Assembly (NCBI GenBank): GCA_020850015.1
Contig: JADZFF010000118.1
Span: forward strand, 1-32,515
Direction: 5' to 3'
Length of the DNA stretch: 32,515 nucleotides
Origin: Bdellovibrionales bacterium
GTDB taxonomy: Bacteria > Bdellovibrionota > UBA1018 > JADZFF01
Part shown: positions 6,906-14,369 of the stretch, piece by piece
Numbering within the stretch: position 1 is the stretch's first letter
Layout: each line of letters opens with the position of its first letter
The notes under the pieces: model-generated
What the model saw: the letters and a program-made list of their open reading frames with translations, nothing else
Told to the model about the DNA's origin: nothing
The model's database searches: none
Translations under genes and position numbers: made by a program

Positions 6906-8645
6906 TCAGAAGAAGTTCTCGTCCAGGTTCACGTAAAGCAGAATGAAGCCGTTGCGATCCGTGCTGACCTCGGTCAGGTTCATCGGCATCCCGAACAGGC
7001 TCGATGGCAGGCGGAAATCCTCCACCAGCAACTTCTCCTCGTTCTGGATCCTGTGGTTGAACGCGCGGAATTTCTTGCGCACCTCCACGAGCACCTTGCT
7101 CTCCCACATGTTGATAGTCGAAGGATCGAGGACGATCGAGTTGAGCTGGATCTCGTTCATGCGCATCTTCATCCCGCCGGTGGCCGTGCGGCCGAGCGAG
7201 ATGCGGAGGTCGAACCTCATGCGAAGCGGGTTGTTCACGAGCACTGAGCCCAGGCCGTCGACCTCGGTCTCCACGTTGAGCTTCAGGACGGCCTGGCCGT
7301 AATCCGAACTGCCGTCGATCACGAGCCTGGGGCGCTCGATGAGCCGGATCGGGTTCGAGCCCGGCACGGAGAACTCCCGGTTCAGTCCGCGATTGTAGCT
7401 CAGCTGGAGCATGCGGTTCACGAGGTCCTGGCTCAGGGTCAGCACGCCGTCGTTCGCGGCGAGCGTGGCGTCGGGCACGCGCGGACGGCGGGTACTCGGC
7501 ACGGTGCGGTCGGGCGCCGGATCCCAGCTCCAGCCCGGCATCCAGCTCAGCCGGCGGGGGCGGGGGTCCTCCACGTAGCCGGTGAGGCCCAGGTAGAGGT
7601 GGCGCCCGGTCTGGTTCAGGATCGCTGGGCTCAGGCCCCAGACGAACTTATCCCGATCGGCGATTTCGCCCTCGGATCCGGGCGGATCCATCCGGTTCAT
7701 CTCGAAGAACCCGTGCGGCATGCGGGCCTCGATCATCTCATTGAGCGTGTCGGGGAGCTTTTCGGCAGCGTAGCCGTCCAGGTAGCTTTGCAGGGCTCGC
7801 AGGAGCTCATCCTTCTTCTGGAGCAGCTGCCGCTCCAGCGCCCTCTGGTTGAGGGTGGTGTGCATATTGCCGATGCTCACGCGGACCAGGGGGAGATCGA
7901 GCGGCTGGCGGAAGGTGGCCGATACGCGCACGTCCTCGATGTTCGTCTCTATGTCGAGCACGCGGGTGGCGAGGCCGCCCCCTTCCTTCACGGTCAGAAG
8001 CACGGGTACGCGGACGGTGAGGGGAGTGCCCGTCGGGCCCACCTGAAGGGCCAGGTTCTTCATCGCGGCCGTGTAGGGGGCCTGCCTCCTCCTATCGTGA
8101 TCGAAGGCCTTGAGCAGCGGGTTGGCGAGGTCGGTGGCTTTCACCGCCTCCACGTCGATTCGGAGCTCCGGAACGGTGGCTTCGAGCACCAGCACCATCG
8201 CGTTCCGCTCGCCCGATTCAGCCAGGAGCGCATGATCGGGGACGATGGAGAAGCGGTCGAACACCAGGGCGTATTGGATGTTCTCCACCTCCACTTTGAA
8301 CAGGGGATTGTTGACGTGAAAGCCGATCAGCCAGTTTTTCAGCGTGCGCCGCGCGGAATTCAGCGTCGCCTGATGCTGCGCCATTCCCGGCGGGAGGTTG
8401 TCGAGGTCGATCGCCTCGTCGGCCTGGTAGTCCCAGCGGGGGAAAACCCCCGTGCTGAAGGAGTATCCGTTCATGAAGAGGATCGATTCCAGGTTGTCCG
8501 CGAAGTATTGCTGGCCCTGGCGAGAGAAGTAGAAGCCCACGCTCTGCTCGATGAGGTGGGGTTGTTCCACCGAGGCCCGCGCGGAGGGGCCATGAGTCAG
8601 GCCCAACGCCAGTGCGGTGCTCGTAAGAAGTGCGGCAATGCGCAT
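6906..8645 (-). CDS. Large secreted protein, possibly TULIP/BPI-like lipid-binding
   Basis: The 579-residue protein starts at ATG 8645 behind GGAAGGA and has a signal peptide (ALLTSTALALGLTHGPSARA). The mature sequence appears to be two related halves. Each has long alternating strands (LTVRVPVLLTVKEG near 210; LRMRFDLRISLG near 475), then an amphipathic segment in which L and I recur every few residues (ALERQLLQKKDELLRALQSY near 270; SKVLVEVRKKFRAFNHRI near 515). The end, GFILLYVNLDENFF, resembles the closing strand of BPI-like folds. This is an inference from texture, not a recognised family match. It leads a two-gene unit with the 204-residue secreted protein. Confidence 0.75.
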   Translation of the reverse strand: MRIAALLTSTALALGLTHGPSARASVEQPHLIEQSVGFYFSRQGQQYFADNLESILFMNGYSFSTGVFPRWDYQADEAIDLDNLPPGMAQHQATLNSARRTLKNWLIGFHVNNPLFKVEVENIQYALVFDRFSIVPDHALLAESGERNAMVLVLEATVPELRIDVEAVKATDLANPLLKAFDHDRRRQAPYTAAMKNLALQVGPTGTPLTVRVPVLLTVKEGGGLATRVLDIETNIEDVRVSATFRQPLDLPLVRVSIGNMHTTLNQRALERQLLQKKDELLRALQSYLDGYAAEKLPDTLNEMIEARMPHGFFEMNRMDPPGSEGEIADRDKFVWGLSPAILNQTGRHLYLGLTGYVEDPRPRRLSWMPGWSWDPAPDRTVPSTRRPRVPDATLAANDGVLTLSQDLVNRMLQLSYNRGLNREFSVPGSNPIRLIERPRLVIDGSSDYGQAVLKLNVETEVDGLGSVLVNNPLRMRFDLRISLGRTATGGMKMRMNEIQLNSIVLDPSTINMWESKVLVEVRKKFRAFNHRIQNEEKLLVEDFRLPSSLFGMPMNLTEVSTDRNGFILLYVNLDENFF

Positions 8646-8687
8646 GGGGATCCTTCCGTCGGCAAGGGAGCCAGATTAACGCACCGT

Positions 8688-8716
8688 TTCATATCTTTTG
8701 GTTTATACCTTGTCAA
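8688..8716 (-). promoter_or_regulatory. Near-consensus sigma-70 promoter for the secreted-protein pair
   Basis: On the minus strand TTGACA (8716-8711) is a perfect -35 element. A 17-base spacer leads to TATGAA (8693-8688), a four of six match to the -10 consensus. It lies 43 bp upstream of the ATG at 8645, within a locally AT-rich stretch between divergent genes. TTGTCA also occurs twice on the plus strand here (8710 and 8720), but I find no good -10 for sppA. Confidence 0.6.
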
Positions 8717-8785
8717 ACTTGTCAGGTATTCGTGATTTAGGGTGGAATTGCAGCTACTTATACCGACGGTGTTAGGCTTTCGAGC

Positions 8786-10443
8786 ATGACTTTCCTCCAG
8801 ATCCTGTTCCTCGCTCTCGGTATCGCTCTGCTGGCTCTCCCGCTGGGGCTCACGGCGCTCGGATTTCTCGTCTTTCTTGGGCTCAGGTGGCGGGCCCGGA
8901 GGGCGCGGCGGCTGCGCCGGGGAACGTTGATCGAATGGGACCTCTCCATCGGGATCTCTGAAAAGGAGCAGCCCGCGCGACTCGGCATTCGCCGGGGCGT
9001 TCTTCCGCTCCGGCAGGCGGTGCGGGCGATCGACGCCGCCGCGGGCGACCCCCGCGTGGCCGCCCTCTGGGCCGACCTCTCCTTCGTGAGCCTCGGCATG
9101 GCCCAGGTCCAGGAGCTGCACGCGGCGGTGCTTCGGTTCCGCGCGGCTGGAAAACCCTGCGTGGCCTTCGCCGACAGCTTCGGTGAGGAGGGCGGCACTG
9201 CGGCGCTGCTGCTCGCCTCGGCCTTCGGGCGCGTGGAGATGCAGCCCTCCGGCACGGTGTCGGCCGGCTTTTCCATGGAGAAGCCCTACTTCGCGCGTCT
9301 CTTCGCGAAGCTGGGGCTGAAAGCCGAGGTCGGTCAGCGCAAGGAGTTCAAGAGCGCGATGGAGCGTTTCACGCGCGATTCGATGAGCCCGAGCGCGCGG
9401 GAGGCCGCGCAGGCGGTCCTCGACGATTGGGTGGGTCAATGGAGCAGGACCTTCGCCGCCGGCCGGGGTTTGAAGGAGGAGGAGGTGCGCGCGCTGCTCG
9501 TGAAGGCGCCGCTCCTTCCCGCTGAGGCGCTCCAGGCCCGTTGGGTGGATGCGCTCGGGTACCGCGACGAAAGCCGCGCGCGCTGGGAGCCCGCGCCGCC
9601 GCCGCCGGGGCACAAGACCTCCAAGGCTTCGCCGGTGGTGAGCCTGGCGCGCTATCTCGCGCGGGCGGAGCCGCGCCTCTCTCGGCGCGGGAGTTATCCG
9701 GCCTGCTTCGACGCGCGGCCGCCGACCGGAACGTGCGCGGCATCCTGCTCCGCGTGGACAGCCCGGGCGGATCCTACACCGCCTCCGACACGATCGCGCG
9801 CGAGGTGCGGCGCGCGCGCGATGCGGGCAAGAAAGTCGTTGTCACGATGGGCAATCTAGCGGGCTCGGGCGGCTACTACATCGCGATGTACGCGGATCGC
9901 ATCCTGGCCTCACCCGGCACGATCACGGGCTCGATCGGAGTGATCAGCGGGAAGTTCGTCGCGCGCGAGGCCGCCGACCGCATTGGCGTCGGCTGGGACG
10001 GCGTGGCGCTCGAGGGCGCGGCCCGGCGGAGTTCGCCGATGCATCCGCTCGACGAGGCCGGGCGCGCGCGGATGGAGCACGAGCTCGACGAGATCTACAA
10101 AGATTTCGTCATGCGCGCGGCGGATGGTCGCAAGACCAGCTTCGAGAAGATCGAACCCCTCGCGCGTGGAAGGATCTGGACCGGCGCACGCGCGGCGGAG
10201 CTGGGGCTCGTCGACGGCGTTGGGGGATGGCGGGAGGCGGAGTCGGAGCTCGCCAGGCTTTGCGGTGTTGCGGAGGGCTCAGAGTCGCGCTGGTGGGTGC
10301 TGACGTCGCGCGCCCATGTTTGGAATCAGCTTCGTGGGATGGCCTCTGTCCTTTGGGCCGAGGTCGCGGCGGGTTGGGACGCACGCACACGAGGCATCGT
10401 CGAACTCAGGGATGACTTTTCTGGGAATTTGCGCTTGAAATAG
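8786..10443 (+). pseudogene. sppA: Signal peptide peptidase SppA, disrupted by frameshift with apparent small deletion
   Basis: SppA is a membrane-bound Ser-Lys protease that degrades cleaved signal peptides. The first part, from ATG 8786, has an N-terminal membrane helix and the domain carrying the catalytic lysine: KEFKSAMERF, Lys189, followed by DSMSPSAREA, as in the long 67K-type enzymes. Around 9655-9690 the homology leaves this frame and continues one frame back, where RGILLRVDSPGGS and the nucleophile loop NLAGSGGYY with its Ser are intact through 10443. The strand that normally precedes that second domain (about 25 residues, ending in a G-I/P-rich loop) is missing, so the change looks like a deletion of some 70 bases rather than one base. 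Codon use on both sides remains normal, so the event is recent or an assembly error. Confidence 0.85.
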
Positions 10444-10464
10444 CCGAACAATTGGCTTATTTTT
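10442..10464 (+). terminator. Candidate intrinsic terminator after sppA
   Basis: AGCC (10442-10445) pairs with GGCT (10454-10457) over an 8-base loop, and the stem can extend through the flanking AAAT/ATTT bases if one T is bulged. A run of five T (10460-10464) follows directly. It overlaps the sppA stop codon. The stem is short and poor in GC, so termination strength is uncertain. Confidence 0.4.
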
Positions 10465-10532
10465 CAAGGAGCGTGACGTTTCGAGGAAATGTTTCCCCGA
10501 TCCGAATCGCAATCTCTCGAAAGGAGGCAACG

Positions 10533-10667
10533 ATGTCGAACCATAAAACCATCATGATGCTCACCGCCGGAATTCTTGGGCTCGATTCCGTATCCGCCGC
10601 CTCCGATCGACCGGGTTCCTTCTGCGCTCCAGTAGGGCGCGGAACCCACGTCGTCGTCGGCTGCTGA
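10533..10667 (+). CDS. 44-residue exported peptide, unknown
   Basis: ATG 10533 is preceded by AAAGGAGG at the optimal five-base distance, one of the best ribosome sites in the window. The product starts with MSNHKTIMMLTAGILGLDSV and continues SAASDRPGSFCAPVGRGTHVVVGC. The N-terminal ~20 residues resemble a short signal peptide, with possible cleavage after SAA or AAS. The mature remainder would be only about 20 residues with two cysteines, Cys31 and the C-terminal Cys44. A disulfide between them is possible. I recognise no family. The alternative is that this is chance coding behind a ribosome-site-like sequence, but the combination of site, leader and paired cysteines argues for a real small gene. 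Confidence 0.5.
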   Translation: MSNHKTIMMLTAGILGLDSVSAASDRPGSFCAPVGRGTHVVVGC

Positions 10668-10952
10668 GGGCTCGGCTGTTCCGGCCGCGACGGATCCCAT
10701 GCGTCATCGATGTCATCGTGGCTATCGCTCGCCACGAGCGTCCGTGAATTCGGGTCCCGAGCTTATCTAACAACCATTTCAAAGGTCTGACGTCGCTTCT
10801 TCTTGCGTTGCGCCCAAAGCGGCTCGGCGCTCGCGGAGCGTTCTCATCGCTTTGTGGTGAAATTTTTCTGCTCCATCTGGAGCGGCGGGGATTCGTGCGC
10901 CCTGTGGAGTCGCGCGAGCGAAACAGAACCGAAAAACAAAACGGAGATTCAC
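10668..10952 (+). other. Non-coding spacer with a perfect palindrome
   Basis: I see no convincing gene in these 285 bases. GCTCCA-TC-TGGAGC (10870-10883) is a perfect palindrome following a T-rich stretch and could be an operator or a short hairpin in the leader of the next gene. An AAC-rich tract just before 10940 precedes that gene's ribosome site. No clear sigma-70 pair was found. Confidence 0.35.
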
Positions 10953-11264
10953 GTGAAACAGCATTCAATTCAGCAAGTCATCGAAGCTCAACCCCGCAAT
11001 GAGGCGCTCGGCCCTGAAGAGGCCGCGCTCTTTGAACAGCTCGCATTGCGTCGCCTCAGGCAAGTGGCGTGGCGGCATCGACGAAGGCGTGCCGGCGCGT
11101 GGGTGCTCCGCGCCGCCAGGAGCGCGTTCCGATGGGGGGCAGCACTCGCGGGCGCGCTCTTCGGCGGCGCGGAGCTCGTGCAACAGATCGCCCCTGGGCA
11201 GAGGCCTCTGGCGCGCAGGGACTGGGAGAAGCCGGAGTTGCGCAGGCCACCGACGCTCTTCTAG
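10953..11264 (+). CDS. 103-residue hypothetical protein
   Basis: GTG 10953 with GGAG six bases upstream gives a 103-residue product. Residues 5-45 are predicted to be helical and strongly charged (EEAALFEQLALRRLRQVAWR then HRRRR). A weakly hydrophobic segment, FRWGAALAGALFGGAEL, follows and could be a membrane-associated helix. The end, PLARRDWEKPELRRPPTLF, is basic and Pro-rich. GC at third codon positions is high in this frame, in line with its neighbours, which favours it over the antisense frame at 10965-11327. The frame is open to 10803 upstream, but that part crosses the palindrome and lacks a ribosome site. No family recognised. Confidence 0.45.
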   Translation: MKQHSIQQVIEAQPRNEALGPEEAALFEQLALRRLRQVAWRHRRRRAGAWVLRAARSAFRWGAALAGALFGGAELVQQIAPGQRPLARRDWEKPELRRPPTLF

Positions 11265-11333
11265 TCGCGGCCGCGCGGGGGGCTGAAAGGACTCCGGTGG
11301 ATCCGGGAGAAAGGAGGTGATTTCCACACGAAG

Positions 11334-11359
11334 CGGGGAGGGGGGTAACCTCCTCCCCG
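11334..11359 (+). other. Strong GC hairpin with GUAA tetraloop
   Basis: Bases 11334-11344 pair with 11349-11359: eleven pairs, ten Watson-Crick and one G-U, closed by GTAA, a GNRA-type tetraloop. It is not followed by a T run on either strand, so it is not a classic intrinsic terminator. It sits 70 bp after the 103-residue gene and 18 bp before the left arm of the 42 bp inverted repeat. It could stabilise a 3' end or belong to an adjacent mobile element. Confidence 0.45.
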
Positions 11360-11377
11360 TGGGCTGTCCGCGCTACC

Positions 11378-11682
11378 ACGTAGTCAAATGTCGCCTTTGA
11401 ATCGCACATTGAGGTCCGAACCGCGGACAGCGCTCAATGATGGAGGCCAGAGAGTTAAGCAATTTCTTGCGCAGCGGGGCGCTTTCGCTGTCCCTCGGTC
11501 ATTGCCTGCATGCCGGCTATGGGGCCTTTGACGCCGAAGCCTCAAAAATGGCAGCGAGGCGAGGAGAGGTGAGGACCGCGAGCACGGCGCTGTCGAGCAG
11601 ACTCGCCCGAGGCGCGTTGAGGGGTTCTGGCATCCGAACATCGGACCTCAATGTGCGATTCAAAGGCGACATTTGACTACGT
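11378..11682. mobile_element. 305 bp element bounded by perfect 42 bp inverted repeats (MITE-like)
   Basis: Bases 11378-11419 and 11641-11682 are exact inverted copies over 42 bases, and a few further inward bases also match (CGGA on each side). The 221 bp between them contain no recognisable transposase. The longest frame inside (11437-11676, 79 residues) reads into the right arm and resembles nothing known. Long perfect terminal repeats around a short non-coding core are typical of non-autonomous transposable elements. I cannot identify the family: the arms contain two similar TTTGA/CACATTGA-type blocks, loosely like multi-repeat ends of IS21-type elements. I see no clear target-site duplication. 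It fills most of the gene-free stretch 11265-11773. Confidence 0.6.
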
Positions 11683-11773
11683 AGGCGCGGAGGGACGCAC
11701 AAAGGTGGGCCTGCATTTGCCGAGGATGGCCGCCTGTTGGATGGCCGCCCGTTCCTTTCGTGCTCAAGCGGGG

Positions 11774-12850
11774 CTAGCCCTCGCGGCGGGTGTCCGGCAT
11801 CGAAAGGATGAAGTCGGATCCGAAGGCCTGGGCAGGTGTGAGGGTGCCTGTGAGGCGGGACGGGGCCACCCCCCGGCCGCCCTGGCCGCCTCCGATCAGG
11901 CCCTCCACCGCGCGGATGCCGGTGAGGGCGGTGAGCCGGTAGCCTTCGGGCGTCTCGAGCCGCGCCTCGGCCGACTCGCCGGCAGCGTTCCAGGCGCGGG
12001 CCCAGAACTGGGAGCGGGCGCGGGCGCGCGTCTCGGCATCGGGGCCCGCAACGTTTCGGCCAATCCACTCCTGGGCGCTTCGGCGCAGCGTGGGGAAGGA
12101 GAAGGCCACGCGCAAGGGAAACGAAAACGCGGCGAGCCCGATCCTCGCAGCCCGTGGCAGCACCGTGTACGTGGTGATGTCGGGTACGCCGGTGGAGCGG
12201 AATGCGGTGGAGAGATCGCCCCACAGCACCGGGGTCACCACCCGCTCGCGATCCAGGAAGCGCACGCGTTTGGAGCCGAAGCCGGTGCGGAGCCGCACGA
12301 GTTTCCCGCTCCGGCGCGCGAGCGTGCCCTGTGGGATGCTCTCCACGATGGTTTTGGCCGTGCCGGGACTCGACCCCGCGCCCGAGGAAAACGCGATCTC
12401 CAGGCCCACCGGCGACCTCACTCGCGAGGCCACGTGCGCGGCCAGGCAGTCTGAGGGCACGACGTCGAATCCTACGCCCGGCATAAGCGCCACGCCGGCA
12501 CGCTTCGCTTCGCTGCTGAGCTCGGCCGCGCGTTCGAACACCGAGACCTCGCCCGTGATGTCGAGATAGTGGGCGCCCGCCTCGATGCAGGCGCGCATCA
12601 TGGGATCGGCCGTGCGCGCGAATGGGCCGGCTGCGTGGAGCACAAGCATCACGCCAGCTTCCCGAAGGCGGGCCGCCACGGCCTTGGGGTCATCAAGCGC
12701 GAACACCCGGGCCGTAAGCCCATGCTTCCGCGCCAGCGCCTCCACCGGCTCACGCGATCGCCCCGCCACGATCGGTCGGTGCCCACGGGCGAGCGCCTCT
12801 TCAAGCAGGAGTTGTCCCGTGTACCCGTTTACGCCGTAGAGCATCCACAT
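11774..12850 (-). CDS. Saccharopine dehydrogenase-like NAD(P)-binding protein
   Basis: The 358-residue protein begins with a Rossmann nucleotide-binding motif, MWMLYGVNGYTGQLLLEEAL (GxxGxxG), continues with VAGRS (28-32), which favours NADP, and has LVLHAAGPFARTA and CIEAGAHYLDITGE. These are the marks of the saccharopine dehydrogenase-like/trans-acting enoyl reductase group. The conserved PGVGFDVVPSDCLA follows. Members reduce varied substrates, including lipids, so the name does not imply lysine metabolism. I see no membrane segment of convincing strength. The start ATG 12850 lacks a clear ribosome site; an ATG two codons later is equally possible. It lies 17 bp downstream of the coiled-coil gene on the same strand, so cotranscription is likely. 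Confidence 0.85.
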   Translation of the reverse strand: MWMLYGVNGYTGQLLLEEALARGHRPIVAGRSREPVEALARKHGLTARVFALDDPKAVAARLREAGVMLVLHAAGPFARTADPMMRACIEAGAHYLDITGEVSVFERAAELSSEAKRAGVALMPGVGFDVVPSDCLAAHVASRVRSPVGLEIAFSSGAGSSPGTAKTIVESIPQGTLARRSGKLVRLRTGFGSKRVRFLDRERVVTPVLWGDLSTAFRSTGVPDITTYTVLPRAARIGLAAFSFPLRVAFSFPTLRRSAQEWIGRNVAGPDAETRARARSQFWARAWNAAGESAEARLETPEGYRLTALTGIRAVEGLIGGGQGGRGVAPSRLTGTLTPAQAFGSDFILSMPDTRREG

Positions 12851-12867
12851 AGGGGATGCAGTCTGGC

Positions 12868-14253
12868 TTATTTCGACGGGTTCGTCACGTCGCGCGATAC
12901 GATCTCGCGAAGCTCGGCCACGTCGGAGATGAGCTTCTTCAGGGTGTCCTGCGTGGGCTCCTTGGAAGCGAAAAGCGCGCCCATGCGGGACTCGAAAGTC
13001 TGAGTCTTGAGAGTGATCAGCGAATTAAGGCGGTCGTACCGCTCCTGGGCATCCTTGCGCGCGTCGGTGATGGCCTTGAGGATTTCCTCGCGCGTGCCAT
13101 CCGCCCGGGCCACGAGGGGCTTAAGCGTGCGCAGCGATTCCTCTGCCGCCTCGAGACGATCGTTCAGGTCGCGCGCGCGGCGCTGATCGTCGTCGGCCTG
13201 GCGGGCCAGAATCTCGTAGCCTTCCTTCACGGAGCGGAGCTGGCCCTCGGTTTTCTCGCGAACCGTCGACTCGAAGGCGTGCACGCGCTCGCGAAGCTGG
13301 GCCATCTCGGCCTGGGCCTGAGAAACCAGGGGGCGGATCTCGGCCAGGGTCAGGGTCAGGCGCTCCACGTGGGCGCGGCCGTCGCCGAGGTGCTTCTCCA
13401 CCTGGTACTTGGCGCCCTCCGCGAACTGAACCGCGTGGCGCGACTCGTGCGCTCCTTCAGCGGCGATCTCGGCCACGCGCTCCACGCGCTCCTTCATGGC
13501 CCTCGTATCGGCGTCGATGCGCTCGCGCAGGGTCTGCCCCTCGCGTACGAGCTGGGCTGACACCGTTCGGAACTCCTCGTGCATGCGAGTCAGCGTGGTG
13601 GCGCTGTCGCGGATCTCCACGAGCGTGCGCTCGGCCGTCAGGCGTTTGCGCGTCTCGCGCTGGAGCTGGTCGCTCAGCCCCTGGTTCTCCGCCTGGACTT
13701 CGACGAGCCGACGCTGGAGATCGTCGCTCCCAGTAGAAACCTTCTGGAGCTCGCGGGTGAGGCGATCTCCCCGCTCGCGGAGCTCCTTGAGCTCCTTGTC
13801 GGCGCCGCTCGCGCGATGGGCCTCGGGCTTCAGGCGCTGGATCTCGCCCTCGAGCGAGCGCAGCTTCGCGTTGAGATCCTCGTTACGCACTCGGAAGGCC
13901 TCGAGGCTCGCCTTGAGGTCGGCGTTCTCGCGCAGGAGAAGCTCGCGCTTGTTTCCAAGTTCGGAGGAGCGCACCTCGTAGTCGCGGGCCACCTGGGCGA
14001 TCTGCGAGGCCATGCGGTGGTTCTTGTAGCGCTCCTCGGCGAGCAGGCGCTCGAGCCGGTCGGCCGTGTAGAGGATCGACTCCATCTGGTTCCGCACGGA
14101 CCCGACGGCTCCGGCGGCGGGCTGAGCGGGCAGCGGAGGGAGAACGGACTCCGTGATCATGCCCGCCTTGGCCAGGGGGCCCCAGGCATCGGGCTCCCGC
14201 CGGGACTTCGGCAGCGACGGAGAAGACAGGAGGTCGTCTGATTCGGGAAACAT
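12868..14253 (-). CDS. Large coiled-coil protein, unknown
   Basis: The 461-residue product is almost wholly heptad-patterned from about residue 55 to the end, rich in Glu, Arg, Leu and Gln with very few Pro or aromatic residues (for example LRSLEGEIQRLKPEAHRASG, then TRELQKVSTG). The first ~55 residues are Pro/Ser-rich and probably disordered. There is no signal peptide or membrane helix, so it is probably a cytoplasmic rod. Such texture is shared by SMC-like, polarity and structural proteins, and no specific family can be named. ATG 14253 is chosen because GGAGGAGGG lies upstream, although at a long 11-base spacing with a palindrome between; the frame is open 46 residues further upstream. 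It is divergent from mutS2. Confidence 0.75.
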   Translation of the reverse strand: MFPESDDLLSSPSLPKSRREPDAWGPLAKAGMITESVLPPLPAQPAAGAVGSVRNQMESILYTADRLERLLAEERYKNHRMASQIAQVARDYEVRSSELGNKRELLLRENADLKASLEAFRVRNEDLNAKLRSLEGEIQRLKPEAHRASGADKELKELRERGDRLTRELQKVSTGSDDLQRRLVEVQAENQGLSDQLQRETRKRLTAERTLVEIRDSATTLTRMHEEFRTVSAQLVREGQTLRERIDADTRAMKERVERVAEIAAEGAHESRHAVQFAEGAKYQVEKHLGDGRAHVERLTLTLAEIRPLVSQAQAEMAQLRERVHAFESTVREKTEGQLRSVKEGYEILARQADDDQRRARDLNDRLEAAEESLRTLKPLVARADGTREEILKAITDARKDAQERYDRLNSLITLKTQTFESRMGALFASKEPTQDTLKKLISDVAELREIVSRDVTNPSK

Positions 14254-14369
14254 GGTTCTGAGAACCCTCCTCCAACAGTTTCCGGGGCCTGGCCAAGCTC
14301 TGTCAAAACGGCAGAAACTGCCGGGGAGCTCTTGCCCGGTGTACCCACGGAGGGTGTAAGAGGGAGGGG
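14254..14369. promoter_or_regulatory. Divergent intergenic region with two palindromes
   Basis: This 116 bp region separates the coiled-coil gene from mutS2. GGTTCT-G-AGAACC (14254-14266) is a perfect palindrome between the coiled-coil gene's ribosome site and its ATG. CGGCAG-AAA-CTGCCG (14309-14323) is another, next to TTGACA on the minus strand (14306-14301). The latter could be a -35 element, but no good -10 follows. The palindromes may be operators or leader hairpins. Confidence 0.4.

Noticed and set aside
9640-9700. Programmed ribosomal frameshift in sppA
   Set aside because: No slippery heptamer followed by a pseudoknot is evident, and a conserved strand is missing, which frameshifting would not restore.
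11310-11323. Fragment of a 16S rRNA 3' end on the minus strand
   Set aside because: The match is limited to the anti-Shine-Dalgarno segment; upstream bases do not match 16S rRNA.
10965-11327. 120-residue minus-strand frame opposite the 103-residue gene
   Set aside because: It is Pro/Arg-rich, lacks a ribosome site and has poorer third-position GC than the plus frame.
11437-11676. 79-residue frame inside the inverted-repeat element as a transposase
   Set aside because: No DDE or other transposase motif, and its last residues merely translate the repeat arm.
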